Both the position numbers and the translations under genes were made by a program. Below, in pieces: positions 20,201-31,557 of a stretch of 64,000 nt of DNA. This DNA is from Clytia hemisphaerica (taxonomy: Eukaryota > Cnidaria > Hydrozoa > Leptothecata > Clytiidae), in assembly GCA_902728285.1 (NCBI GenBank), contig CACVBU010000381.1, positions 150,245-214,244 of the forward strand. The letters are read 5' to 3'. How positions within the stretch are numbered: the stretch's first letter is position 1; the number at the start of each line of letters is the position of its first letter. Below the pieces are notes generated by a model. The model was not told where the DNA came from. It saw only the letters and a list, made by a program, of their open reading frames with translations, and did not search any database.

Positions 20201-23200
20201 AGTTGTAAAAAAGTTGTAAAAAATCATTACTTTCAACATTTTCATTGGTCATTACGTATCACGTGGTACATTTTAAATAAGAAAATGCACTTTTTTAGCC
20301 CTTTCTATCCAATGCAGAAATTAGCCAAATAATTTGAAATTTATTTTCCTAATTCTAAATACGTCTTCTTTCACCAGTATGCAACCCCTTCGTGACCCAT
20401 CGATAGTTTCTTAGTATAGGACCATACGTTAATTTTCACTTCTGAGATTGCATTGACAAAAAAAGATTAAAATTTACATTAAAACTGGTCTAGCGTTTGT
20501 TGATGCTAAAACTTAAGTGCAGGATTTAAAATATTTGCAAAATCATCAAAATTGATCGAATCATAGGACAAATTCGTTTTCGAAACTGTATAAATTGGAA
20601 AATTGTTCTTATAAAAACAATGAAAAAACTAAACGAGGAGTGCGCAGAGTCATTTACAGATTTTTCTTGTAACAATGAGAAGACAATGGATCTCTCTTGG
20701 GAGCAACGAGAGAAGTTAATCCACCTATTCTAATCCGTTGATACAAGGTACTCAAATCACTTATACTCGCAATATATCACTAATCTTAATTTTTTGAGAG
20801 CTTTCCAAAAATATACAACAGGTTTCTATTTTCTCAAGTTAAAATTTTCATAAATTTTTGACCCTATAATTTTTGCCTGAGACTGTCATATTTGTCCAAG
20901 AATCACACCAAAGTGTCCGAAAAAAAATTAGCACCCAAGTTATTTTGATTACCCTACCCCTTAGCTTTCGAAAAATGTATAACAAGTGCTTTGATTAAAA
21001 AATCGAGCGATCTTAAAAATTTCCCCCTACTAAAATGGGTCTGAAATGATAAGCAAGGGAAAGGGGAGAATCGTTCAATGGAGAAGTTTCTTACCAGCGC
21101 CCATGACACCTCCATCAGAGCAATTGGTGACAGTTTCTGGTGGTGGAGGAGTGGGGTATAAACATCGATAGCATGGTCCATTCATGTAGTTGTAAACTAT
21201 TAACTGGAAAGAAAATCATGAGAAAAGCCATTCAGGAGTGCCAAGGTCAATATTGCAGAATACTTGTGCCACCAATGCTCAATAACTCTAAAGTAAGTAT
21301 TGGCTGTAAAACAGGTCATCTGTACGGGATTTCTTTATGCATTTTCAAAGCAAAACATACATTTTCAAGATTTGTTTTACCAAAATTTTATAGATCTCTA
21401 CGCTTCTCTCTTGGCTGTGTATTAATGCGTCTATACTTAAATTGATTAATATTGTAAGGCATCAGAGTTGTAAAGACTATTTGTGGCTTATTTTATCTAA
21501 ACAGTCACATGATGCTTTCGAGTGTAAACACATTCCGAAGGGAATGAAGTTTTTTTTTTCAAATTTCGTGATCTCTCACCTGCCCTTCAAATCGTAGCGC
21601 ACTGCCAGAGACCAACGGTTTACCAGCAAAAATACACGCATCGTTCAATAAATACCTGAAAAAAAAACACAAACAGGCTGGTAATAATACGTTGGAGCTG
21701 AACGTAAAAAATAAGGGACAATGATCTTTTAGAACAGATTCTAAGCAACCCTTGCACTTGCATCAAAGAGAGAAGGGAAATATAGAAAGCTCTTACAAAT
21801 TTGGTGAAAGCCAAGAGAAACCTTTACTCAAAATTAAAAAAAATATTTAATTTGAACTTTGCAGCACTAGATTAAATCACTTTTTTTTTCTTGCTTGTGA
21901 GATCAAAACAAAGTGACGAAGAGTCCAAAAGAGACTTTTTTCCTAGTCTACTTCATACCTTCGTTTCGAGCGTAAAACTCCTAAGTAAGGTCTAAAAGCC
22001 TGAAAACTGCCTATTGTGTAGACTAATATTTTCCATTTTATGGTAGAGAATTTATAGAAGACAAACCCCGTAGAGAGGTAACAACACTACTCTCTAAGAC
22101 AAAGATGTGCGAGAAAAAATTGGGCGACAAACAAGGAGAATCTCAAAGAAAAATAAACGAGAAAATTTGATTTAGATAAATTCATTATCTTACCTGGTAG
22201 CTACATTGTCTGTACAATCGAGAACTAAATCGTACGTTTATAGAAAATTAAGGACAAAACAAAGATATATGATAAAATATCAAGAAAAGGTAAAAAGAAA
22301 GTGACTTGGAGATCACTGCGTAATAAAAATAGGAAGACATTTTCAGTGAAAAGGATATTGATTTATGATATCCATGGCGTTCGAAGAATCCAATGCTGTT
22401 TTATGAGCATTCAATTTCGTGCTGGAATTCAACCTGGTAAAGAAAGGCAAGTACATCTATATGGGTAATTAATGGGTAACTACCAGTGCCCCGCAATGAT
22501 TTACCCAACAAATTATTTTATTCCTTACAGTTGGTAGGATACTGGTCGAATAGCCAACATCTTAATTAGAATTCGATATGCCTTTGGGCAGTAGCAAAAA
22601 GAACTCTTCGGAAGAGCTAGTTTTCGAGAGCACCATTTCAAAAATAGCCCCTGTATCAGCAACACAGTAGATAATCGTCCTAAGAGGTTTCACCCATCAT
22701 TTGAGATTGCTCTATTTTTTGGTCCTGTACCGGTAGGTCTAGATCGGCATAATTTTCTTTGTTGAGGTGTACGCGTATTAGAAATCAAAAAAAATATTAC
22801 AGATTGATGGCACTCGAAAGGTTAAGGATTCAACTTACCTGTTCAAGTATTGTATTGCAGAATCTACTTTATCGAGACCAACTTTATCCTCGGTATGCAA
22901 TATTTGACGATGCAAGTTGCTTAAATCAACCGTGTCGTAGTCAACCAATCCCACCGTTCCTAGTAGAAAGAACCAATGGGAAAACTTTCACTAAAAAAAA
23001 AAGTGTTTTGAATTGGTCGGTGAAAGTCTAAAGGGATATGGCGAATGTGACGACCTGACCTAGCTGCAAAGCCAAAAGAATCAAAGCCGCGTTGCTTATG
23101 GCTTGAAAACAAAAGCAACTAGGTTCTAATGTTTATGTATACAATTATGGCTTTTGATTTTGAAGCAAAACATCTTTTGCTTCAGCCAATCATCGCGCTA

Positions 23201-24541
23201 AAAAGCTCATTTGAAATTCAAAAGATCAAAGCGATGCGCCAACCTGGCCAGATTCACGATTCAGATACCTGCCACCATACCAGAATAACAGAATCTGCTC
23301 GAGATTATTGAAATTCATAAATTTGGACCGAATAATTCGTAGTGAGGTAATCAACGTAAATATCACGTCTGATCGTCAAAGAAACTAGACCGGCAAATCA
23401 AATTTAAGATTGTGTTGTCTCTCGCACCGTTAGGATCTCATGTTTTTCATAAAACCCGCAGGGTAGTTACACAGCGCAAGCAAAAATGAGTTTTAAAGCA
23501 GGTGAAAGTTTCGTTTGGATGAATGAATTTAGTATTTTTTATTATTCATCAAACACTATTTTCAATCGCAACAGTTAGAGAGACTTCACGAGGTATACTG
23601 CAACTGTAGATTTCAGGAAGACTTCAAACTGGTCTCAGTTATCTTAAAGTAAGAAATTTTGGCTGAAATTCAATTAGGCGGATGGCGGGAAAAATTAAAC
23701 TTGGCGGGAACTTAATTTCCTTTCCGCCAAAATTACTTTCCTTACAGTAATCTCTCCCGAACCATAAAAATAAATTAAACGATCAAGAGTAGTCAAGATA
23801 TTTCATTTGAAAGAAAATACTTTTACTTACCAACGCCGGCCGATGTGAGATAAAGGGCGGCGGGACACCCAAGACCGCCAGTACCGACCACCAGAACTGA
23901 AGAACTCTTCAACTTCAGTTGGCCTGGAAAGATAAGGAAAGACCAATGAAATTTAACAAAATATTCGCCAACATGTGAAGTATTTTGGAATTTCCGATTT
24001 CTCTATCAAGCAAGAGAAATTTTGCGAATGTCACAATCTTTGAATTTGTGTTCTTTTTTTTACAGTATCTTTTAAACCTTTTAAGATGACAATTATATGG
24101 AAAAAGATTTAATTTTGCTAAGAACTTTTGGCAAGTAAGCGAAATTTAATTCAAATTCGGCAAATGATTTTTTCATTAATGGTATTGATTAATTGCCAGA
24201 TTCCTCAAAATTATAATGATGTTATGTGCAGAAGGTATAGAAAACTTTGGGTCAGTAGAACAGCCTAAGCTTCTTAATTGACGATTTCATTAAAAAATAT
24301 GTTGAAAAGTATTACCTTGTACTCTAACTTCCGGAAGAATCATTTGCCGTGAATACTTTTCAATTTCATAATTCGGTAGATCACATTGTTTGCAATGAAC
24401 AACCAGACTGGATGCCTCATCACCGTTAGATTTGCATGGTGATTCTGATGGTACATCCCGTTGGAGAGATGAGCGCAGTGATTGCAACTCTGATTCCAAT
24501 TCACGAATGCGCCTCAATGTTTCTGTTTTATTTTCACTCAT
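17261..24541 (-). CDS. MOCS3: MOCS3/UBA4: URM1- and MOCS2A-activating E1 with rhodanese domain (13 exons)
   Basis: Adenylates the C-terminal glycine of URM1 and MOCS2A and passes sulfur to it, for tRNA wobble-uridine thiolation and molybdenum cofactor synthesis. Exons: 24541-24316, 23923-23831, 22959-22839, 22433-22359, 22235-22194, 21655-21580, 21203-21095, 19995-19933, 19586-19423, 18545-18498, 18213-18123, 17818-17744, 17424-17261; every phase joins, giving 448 residues (human about 460). Seen: [13 protein letters not shown] near 65; nucleotide loop GTGGLG 89-94; zinc CxxC at 222/225 and 297/300; E1 cysteine 239 (TNCSDGG); ATDK end of E1; rhodanese DCRPDVE, active-site loop CKRGNES (Cys399), end GGLLAW..FPKY. 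Introns 4 and 11 are AT-AC type. Start ATG 24541 opens a coiled-coil-like N-terminus as in relatives. Human MOCS3 has no introns; this gene has twelve. Confidence 0.95.
17819..18122 (-). other. U12-type AT-AC intron (MOCS3 intron 11)
   Basis: Read on the minus strand the intron starts ATATCCTTTT (18122 downward), the exact U12 AT-AC donor consensus, and ends in AC (17820-17819). A branch-like TTCTTTGAC lies about 20 nt upstream of the AC. Splicing here joins ..PSI + N-I-P-L.., exactly as the rhodanese domain requires, whereas no GT-AG choice does. The exon otherwise reads into a stop at about 18098. The intron also contains a truncated family A MITE (17850-18020). Confidence 0.88.
18581..18736. 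mobile_element. 156-bp foldback MITE in MOCS3 intron 9
   Basis: 'tattcatgatatgcaccatt' at the left is repeated inverted at the right ('aatggtgcatatcataaata'). The match runs about 31 bp with two changes and then, after a gap, through 'ggaccca..agctgattgg'. No ORF. Confidence 0.8.
19036..19250 (-). mobile_element. MITE family A, reverse copy in MOCS3 intron 9
   Basis: Reads 'aaagcctaaaatgtccttaacatg', 'ggccatcgaagccacatgttc' and 'gttctcataaaaaaacgtgta', the reverse complement order of family A. The left terminus is eroded. Confidence 0.65.
20104..20740. mobile_element. 637-bp MITE with 25-bp perfect TIRs and 7-bp target duplication
   Basis: TIRs of 25 bp (first 20: CAACGGATTAGAATAGGTGG) at 20104-20128 and 20716-20740 match without error. 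The 7-mer ATACAAG flanks both ends (20097-20103, 20741-20747). A second inverted pair 'actcctcgtt'/'aacgaggagt' lies further inside. No transposase ORF. Inserted in MOCS3 intron 7, next to an older repeat-D copy. Confidence 0.9.
20748..21034. repeat. Repeat D, half copy in MOCS3 intron 7
   Basis: Text 'tcacttatactcgcaatatatcac', 'caccaaagtgtccgaaaaaaaatt' and 'ccctaccccttagctttc.aaaaatg' matches, inverted, the left half of the element at 30720-31557. Ends about 60 bp before exon 7. Confidence 0.7.
22236..22358 (-). other. U12-type AT-AC intron (MOCS3 intron 4)
   Basis: On the minus strand the donor is ATATCCTTTT (from 22358) and the acceptor ends ..TATAAAC (AC at 22237-22236). A U12 branch-site match TCCTTAAT sits about 12 nt before the AC, the classic distance. 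Joining gives ..[15 protein letters not shown].., the conserved MOCS3 sequence. A second downstream AC would create a stop codon. No GT-AG pair fits. Confidence 0.93.
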
Positions 24542-25170
24542 TTTTATTTAACTATTTCTTAGCTAAAATAAAAGATTAGCAGTGTGTAGAGTCTTAAAAC
24601 AAATTACATTGATAATTGAACTTTCTGTCCCCGACTTCTATTTCTGACTAATAAAGCCCAAAACTAAGACTTATTGCGATGAAAACGACCTTTATGCTAA
24701 AACAGGAAAACTTAAAAATAAAATATACAAATTAAAATTTATATTTGAAGATGCAGTTACAAAATTGTGTGTACAAGAAAGATAATAAAAAGTCAATGAA
24801 AAGAAATAAAATTTACAAACATACAACAAAATAAAGTTTCTAGGAAAAACCCAGAAATTACAGAAAATTAACAAACTACAGTAAATTTCGTATAATTAGG
24901 GGATAATAAATGCTAAAACGAAAATGTCTAACTTAAAAATTAAGTTGGATTCCCCGATAGAACAAGGTATTAAGAGGTAAAAATTCCAGAAATCATTTTT
25001 TTAGAGCCACGACTCGTTATACACCTTATACACCTTATTATCAGCGCTTAGGATAATTTGGGCGGGGCGCGTTCCCTTTTCATTCGTACACTCTAACGGC
25101 CCATTTTACACCAAAAAGTATCACCTTTGCTTTGCATTTTGATTTTGTAATATTTGATAAAGAACATTTT
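24542..25170. promoter_or_regulatory. Upstream region of MOCS3 with a GC box
   Basis: AT-rich except for 'gggcggggcgcg' near 25060-25071, a GC-box-like block about 520 bp upstream of the MOCS3 start. It could belong to a promoter for MOCS3 or to the decayed element at its right. No TATA box or CpG-rich block adjoins the start codon. Confidence 0.25.
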
Positions 25171-27015
25171 AAAAATTTGCTCTCTAAAAACTCCTCACCA
25201 GCCAGACCAAGCTAAAAAACAGAAGAAATCTGATAGAAAATAATATGAAAGAAAAAAGGCAAAGAAAAGCTCGAAGAAACAGCGTGAATTCGACCAAATT
25301 CTCGTACCAAAAATGTACCAAAAACGTGTGTGTTTTGAATTTGAAATCACTCGCTTCTTGCATTATTATACAACGCACCTTGTGCGGAGTTGGTTAAAGA
25401 GAACATTTTTTCTTGGTCATGACTGGACAACCAAATGGAAACGAAGCTTTGAGAAACACAATAAAGGAACTTAATGAAGTGGAAGTTAAAAAGAAAGATG
25501 AAGAGCATACAAAAGCAATGGGGAAATTGAAAAGTAGAATTGGACTTAAGAGCCATTTTTTGAGAGATCCGGGCAAAGTAAGAAAGTGATGTCTTTAGAT
25601 TTTCATCATTTTTGGATATTTTGCTCAGAATAATGAAAAAAACATCCACTGAATTTTTTTTCGAACATTCCTTCCGGAGAATAATAATGAAAGTGAGGAA
25701 AGTGAATCTGTTCCGGCAGATTTGATTGTTTTGGTAAACTTGTTCAGGAAAAGTGATTCATTTGAACAGATAATAGTATCTGTTGTTAACCATGATAAGC
25801 ATACCAAAGATGAATTAACGAGATTTGTTGGTTGTAAAAAGCACCAAATAGATCAAGCACAAAAACTGAATAATGAGAATACTGGTTTAAAACTGCCATC
25901 TAAAGCTGAGAAAATCACTCGTTCACGAATTCTCCAGGATAAGATTGAACATTGTTTAGATTCCCTTTTCACAAGAGGACTAAAAAATTAAGTTTGACAA
26001 CGGGAATGTACATAATATTGCTAATTCTATTTTAACGATGAAGTATAGTCATACTATTCACTTTTACAAGGAGATGTGTAAAGAAACTGGATATTCTCCT
26101 ATTTCTGACTCGTCTTTGTGGAGAGTGTTATATATGGAATCATCCTTCACAAAGAAAAGCTTTAGCTGGACTAAATGATGTTACTGCTGCTGGAATGAAT
26201 GGTTTTAAAGTCCTGACCGATATTGCTGAGAAAATAAAGCAAAATGATATTTGTAAATCACTTGAAAAAGGAAAGAGATATCTCAAATCAAATTACCCTG
26301 TCAAATGTTCAGAAACTTCAAAACTTTCTTCTCACTCAACTTGCTTCGCTTTAAGTTGCAAAGATGATCCAGATTTGAGCACATGCGCAGAAATCAGTAA
26401 AGAAGAATGTGCTGATTGCACTGAACTTCACTCAGTTTTGAACCAGATTCGGGACCTTGTCAAAGAAACTAACGATGGAGACATCCAATACGACGCTAAT
26501 GTTGTAATTGCAGATATTGAAGCATACATGAAACATCAAATTAGAGATGCTCCGCAAAAATTAACAAAGATAATGGCATTTGACCAATAATCACCTGAAA
26601 CAGGGTTTTGGCTAATAGACTTCTGCCAAAAGATTTTACCAGCTCGTTTCAGAGAAGGCCAGAAAGAATACTTTGGCAAGAAGGGTATAACTCTTGTCGA
26701 TGTCGATGTTTTTTTCTTTAAAGATAGGAAAAAAAGTTGATGAAGAAGGTATACTGTATTTTACAACAGTCTATCGCTGTGAACAAGCCCTAGTTGACTC
26801 ACTTTGTCTAGCAGATGTTGTTTTGGAAAAGGCAAAGAAGGACTTTCCAAACATGTGTCAACTTTATGCTAAATCAGACAATGCACCTTCGCATCATGGG
26901 AATTACTATTTAGAATCCCTTTACAAATTGTGCAAGGCCAAAGATATTTTATTGCAGCGTTACGACTATAATGAACCTTCCTGAGGAAAGGAAAAGTGCG
27001 ACCGTGAATCTGCTA
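25170..27015 (+). pseudogene. Decayed transposon-type protein gene of unnamed family
   Basis: A chain of open segments in changing frames: 25722-25991 (with R-x-x-ILQDKIEHCLDSLF), 26195-26590 (Cys-rich middle, CAEISKEECADC), and about 26600-26984 (FWLIDFCQKILPARF.., LVDVDV, YRCEQALVDSLCLADVVLEKA, KSDNAPSHHGNYYLESLYKLC, LQRYDYNEPS). It then continues past a TGA as GKEKCDRESA. The SDNA motif plus downstream E-rich text recalls RNase H-fold transposases. I recognise the pattern from multicopy proteins of invertebrate genomes but cannot name the family. At least one stop and several frame changes: not functional. Confidence 0.6.
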
Positions 27016-27491
27016 CACTGACACAACATTTAATTCTTCTATAAAGGTCGTTAAAGATAAACCAATCCCTCGTCTTCATCTGCAAAGAAACCACGTGCTG
27101 ATAGGATGGTTAACACTGCAAAAACCTATTTTTTAAGTAATATTGAAGATTACTTATTTTAAGTAAATTTCTTCTTAATTCAAGAAATAATTTTAAAATG
27201 CAATAATTTAGTTACTTTAATCAAGGAAATAAATTCCTTCAGTACTCACTTAACTGACTTATTTGATTCCTCATTTTAAGGAAATTACTTTTTACAATGA
27301 TTTGGATCCATAACTGAAATATTTTAATATTTTATTTTATTATTTCTATAGGTACTTTCTTTATAAGAAACGAATCAATGACTCTAATTTTGAGGTATTT
27401 TGGCTATTGGTGATTGGTTCTTACAGAGGAAACAAGGGACCATGCTGAATATTATCATATTTAATTTTTCTATAGGCACTTTCTTTATAAG

Positions 27492-28127
27492 AAATCGAAT
27501 GAAGAAATCAAAGATCTAGTGCTGCATCTTAAAAATGAAGTGGACATCATCAAAAAAATTTATTTACATCAAGAAGGCCACATCCAACCACCACCGCCCC
27601 AATGCAAACCCAAACCCAAACCCAAACCCACAACCACAACCAAGTCAAGAGAGCGAAATCGACAGTTTTTTCGAAGAAAACATCAATTACATGTCACTGG
27701 ATGACGGATGAGGAGTTGTTTCCAAGTTTTCAAGAAGAAGAAGCGGCGGAAGAAGAAGCGGTGGAAGAAGAAGCAGTGGAAGAAGAAGAAACAAAAAACG
27801 GACAACGAAGAAAATTCTCCACCTGATGCCCCCCCAACGAAAAAGAGAAGAAAAGTCAACAAAGCCGTGCGGATGCTAAAAAGGAAGCTGCATAATTCAT
27901 TCTCCCAGCTCGAGTTGGCGACACACCGTTATACAGCGGTGACTCGTACCTTCAAAGGTCAACAAATCATTTGCGATGCGCTGTCGCCAACTCGGCTCAA
28001 CAGGGCAATTGCCAAAGTCGACCAAAAACACCCTACGGATATGGCTGACATTAGAGCAAAGAATGAATTGGGCGTACCCGTGAACCAAAAATGTAGGGCA
28101 GCCGTGAGAGCCACGAAAAAGCTATAA
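27492..28127 (+). pseudogene. BEN-like gene copy A: last exon only, frameshifted
   Basis: Matches the last exon of copy B (34172-34868) over its whole length. It begins after an acceptor 'ctttataag' with KSNEEIKDLVLHLKNEV (coiled coil), then a Pro/Lys-Thr tract, an acidic (EEEAV)n tract, a basic PTKKRRK and a C-terminal domain ending LSPTRLNRAIAKVDQKHP..NQKCRAAVRATKKL. The Leu-rich helix, 'ELATH' and 'INxKCR'-type end resemble the BEN domain (DNA/protein-binding, chromatin proteins). The coiled-coil frame, acidic frame and BEN frame are all different; an extra A in 'acaaaaaacgg' relative to copy B explains one shift. No upstream exons of this copy are seen. Confidence 0.65.
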
Positions 28128-28139
28128 ATTAACTGAATC

Positions 28140-28513
28140 TAATATTAATGCAATTTGTAGAGCATTTTCTATTATAACCTAAGAATGTAAGAACATTTTT
28201 GAATGATTTTCCCAAAAAAGTTACAAAAAGAATACCCATGATGATACACCATTCTTATAAAAAAACGTGTAGTAGGGGACATTTTAAATTTTCGACACAC
28301 TTCACGTTTTTTTATTAGAACGCAGTTTATAAGAACAATTAGGCTGAAATTTGTTTAAAAAAATGAGAATATCTTAAAAACATTTCCAGCCTGGGCAAAG
28401 AGAGGTAAAAAAATTGAGACATAATCTATCAAATTAAAAAGAGCTTTTTTAAAGATTGTCTCAAAGTTGGAAAATGCTAAGTAAAAACAAGGCAAGAAAT
28501 AAGAACATTTTGA
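28140..28513. repeat. Copy A 3' flank with MITE family A pieces (pairs with 35348-35740)
   Basis: From 'taatattaatgcaatttgtagagc' to 'ggcaagaaataagaacatttt' this is nearly identical to 35359-35729. It contains two family A-type MITE parts (termini 'cttataaaaaaacgtgtag' and 'cacgtttttttattagaacg'). After 28513 the copies part; the MITE is complete only in the second. Confidence 0.8.
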
Positions 28514-28929
28514 CGAAATGAAATTCAAGGATTTCCGTAGTAATATTTTTTGTTCCCAAGCAGGTCCTCTTTCAAATAAAACAAAAATTTTTCGATTTCG
28601 ACGATTTTTCAATTGCCGATGACGTCATCGATGACGTCATTTTTTAGCTATTTTCCTTTATAGCTTCTCAAATATTGATTTTCAGGTATATGTTGTGATA
28701 TTTTTGGGAATCCTCGGATGAATATCTTTCATTTGAGCCATATATGAGCTTCTAATTTTCACTTTCATTTTCAAGCCCCAGCAAATCCAAAAGCGACGAC
28801 GTCACATGGGGACCAGCAAAATGGTCAAAATTTTTCTCACCACTCGTTTTTATGATCTTATAGACCTAATTGATCATTTAAAAAAGTTTCTTTGCTTTTA
28901 ACAAGTCTGTGCACACGAAGAACATATTG

Positions 28930-29125
28930 TAGCTCTCCCAGCAAATCATTATTTTCTCTGTCTTTTTTCCTATTGGCCCATGAAAGCCATTTTCTTGTTT
29001 TTTTTATTGATCACATGACGTTAGAGAGCCAATCATTAATTTTTCCAAACATTCCTCACAGAATGAAAACAAAAGGATTTTTGAGCAAGTTGCGTGTTTC
29101 TTTTTTTCTATTGGCTGCATGGTTT
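28930..29125 (+). promoter_or_regulatory. CCAAT-rich promoter-like segment, duplicated at 37170-37352
   Basis: Contains 'attggcccatgaaagccatt', 'agccaatcattaatt' and 'attggctgc', that is three CCAAT boxes in both orientations. The same text with few changes is at 37170-37352. Lies about 0.75 kb upstream of exon 1 of BEN gene copy B. Promoter role is inference from CCAAT spacing and position. Confidence 0.45.
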
Positions 29126-29339
29126 CAGCCCCCCCCCTTAAAATAAGGGGTGATTTAAAATTTAGAGAAAAACACAAGGGGTAAAAATGTTAAAAACTGA
29201 GAAATAAGGGGGGACTTGGTCTCAAGGGTCAAATGGAAGCCCTTGCTACTTGAGGGGGGAGTAATCTTGTTCCTTTATGTTCCAACAGCTGATATTTCTT
29301 CGTAACTTTTTCATTTTTACCTCATTCTAAAACAATTTT

Positions 29340-29560
29340 GTTCCTGCTGTGTCCCGATCTTGCAAAGCATATAAGGCTCCAATCACATTTCAGCTATGGA
29401 ATTTTCTATTTCGATACGAATGTTAAATTCGAAAATATTTTTGTTTCCTTGGTGTGTCATCATCCTACGTACACTACATGTAAGGCTCCAATCACATTTC
29501 AGTAATGGAATGTCCCGTGATTCGAATGTTTACATTTTTTAAAGACATTCAATTTGGAAT
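29340..29560 (+). repeat. Two-copy tandem repeat of about 120 bp
   Basis: 'aaggctccaatcacatttcag.tatggaat' occurs near 29370 and again near 29482, with similar flanks ('tacgaatg'/'attcgaatg'). Upstream of BEN gene exon 1. Confidence 0.6.
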
Positions 29561-30324
29561 ATTTTTCTGTTCTGCTTCTATATGGAATAGTTTCATTCAA
29601 ATGCTATCAGTTTGAGGAGAAAACGATTTTAGAAAAGTGTATTGTAGGGATTTTTATTCCAGGTATATTGTTTATTGCAGTTTACCTTTCTCCCGAAAAA
29701 TGTCATATCAGGCACATAACTGTATAGGTCGGTATGTATAAAAGAAAGAACTTTGGCGGGTAAACTGCTCACTCTGAATCGCTTATTGAGTGTTTCGTTG
29801 GTTACTACTACAACTTTGTAATTTTTTAATCGAATTTTTTAAAAATCAAAAATCATGAGTGATCAAGTGCTTTGTTATAAGTTTCAAGGGGGAAAACAAC
29901 TACAAGTCAGATTGGGCATCCTATTATCAAGGGGCTGTCGTCGGCGATATGATAAAGGTGACTTGGAAGAGGAAGGAGGTGGAGGTGGAAGTGGTGGCAT
30001 TTCGCACCGTACAGGAGATAACAGGTATTTTGTAATATATTGTGACTAGAGTATCAGGTCTTGTTTTTGAGAGCTCTGTTAAGATTTATATATTGTGAAT
30101 GAAGTTTCTTAAAATCCAGACATCAGGCTTTGTATAAAACAAATAAAGGCCACTGTGTCGAAGGCTGAAGCATAATACTTGATTCGCAAAATTAAGACAA
30201 AGAAGATTTCTTCTCCGTTTTTTTGCCTAGTGTTAAGTAGAAATATGTTATGGGTTTCATCAGTTCAGAATTTTCTTTTTTAACTTTCGCCGATAAATAT
30301 TTGTGTTTTTCATTCAAATTCAAT

Positions 30325-30415
30325 ATGTTCGAATTTCAAAATGTTCGAATTTCAAAATGTTCGAATTTCAAAATGTTCGAATTTCAAAATGTTCGAATTT
30401 CAAGATGTTCGAATT
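30325..30415 (+). repeat. Tandem repeat, 17-bp unit (ttcgaatttcaaaatg)
   Basis: Five to six head-to-tail copies of about 16-17 bp, almost identical, in intron 1 of BEN gene copy B. Confidence 0.85.
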
Positions 30416-30719
30416 TGTGAAAGATTCGAAAACTGTTTAGGCTTTATTTACACCGTATCAATAAGTGTAGCGAAAATTAAAAAGATGAAATGAATTTTAC
30501 AATAATACACCTTTCCCGTAACTCAAATTTTCATGATTTTCACGAATTTTGGCTCTTTTCGCGAAAGTAAATGTCTTTAAAAATTCAGGGTGATATAATA
30601 TCATAAGTAGAAAGACAATACTTAAATATGAGAGGATGAAATATTTGAGCATTTGAAATTTGAAATACAAACTTATTAAAAACACACTTCATATTTTCCA
30701 TCAACCCCGTAGGAAAGTA

Positions 30720-31557
30720 TGCACTAGGGGGAAATTTGTAAAATCGCTCGATTTTTTTAGTCAAAGCACTTGTTATACATTTTTGGAAAGCTAAGGGGTA
30801 GGGGAATCAAAATAACTTGGGTGCCAATTTTTTTTTGGACACTTTGGTGTGATTTTCGGACAAATACGACGCTCTCAGGCAAAAATCATAGGGTGAAAAA
30901 ATAATGAAAATTTTAGCTTGAGAAAACAGAGCCCTGTTGTATATTTTTGGAAAGCTCTCAAAAAATTAAGATTAGTGATATATTGCGAGTATAGGTGATT
31001 TCTTTACCTAGCTCGAGATATTAATCCTTAAAAACAGTGTTTTTCATTGTTTTTCAGCCAGATACAGCTGTTTTGTCCAGTTTTTGCGCTTTTGCGCGAA
31101 TTTCGCGAGTTTTTCCGAAATTCGCAAAATATAATCCTCGCGAAAATTAAGTTTTTTTAGACATAATTTCCCTTTGTTTTCAGAAAAATTATACCTATTA
31201 AAGACATATCAATCGGTACGACGGAGAGTTTTCATCAACAATGCTTGTTATATCTGTAGACAAAAGCAAGTTTTTTGTTGGTCTACTGTTCGATTTTTTA
31301 GTTTTGAACTTTCGAAAAAGCCCACTTCTCGCGAAACTCGCGAAAATTTAGAATATCCGTCTTCGCGAAAATAAGTCCCGCGAAAATTAAATTATTTCGC
31401 AAAAAAATTGTCTTGCGAAAATAAGTTACCGCGAAAATTAATCCCCTTAAGGTATTTTGATTCCCCTACCCCTTAGCTTTCCAAAAATGTATAACAAGTG
31501 CTTTGACTAAAAAAATCGAGCAACCTCAAAAAAACGAACAAATTTCCCTCTACTATA
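30720..31557. mobile_element. Repeat D: about 840-bp element with about 90-bp imperfect TIRs
   Basis: Left 'ctagggggaaatttgtaaaatcgctcgat..' to 'ggggaatcaaaataact' is inverted at the right as 'attttgattcccctacccctta..' to '..aaatttccctctact'. Interior has many 'cgcgaaa'/'tttcgcg' words. A half copy sits at 20748-21034. Inserted in BEN intron 1. No transposase. Confidence 0.75.

Noticed and set aside
27602-27826. ORF with (QT)n and acidic repeats as an independent gene
   Set aside because: It is one frame of the broken BEN-gene last exon, shown by alignment with 34260-34560.
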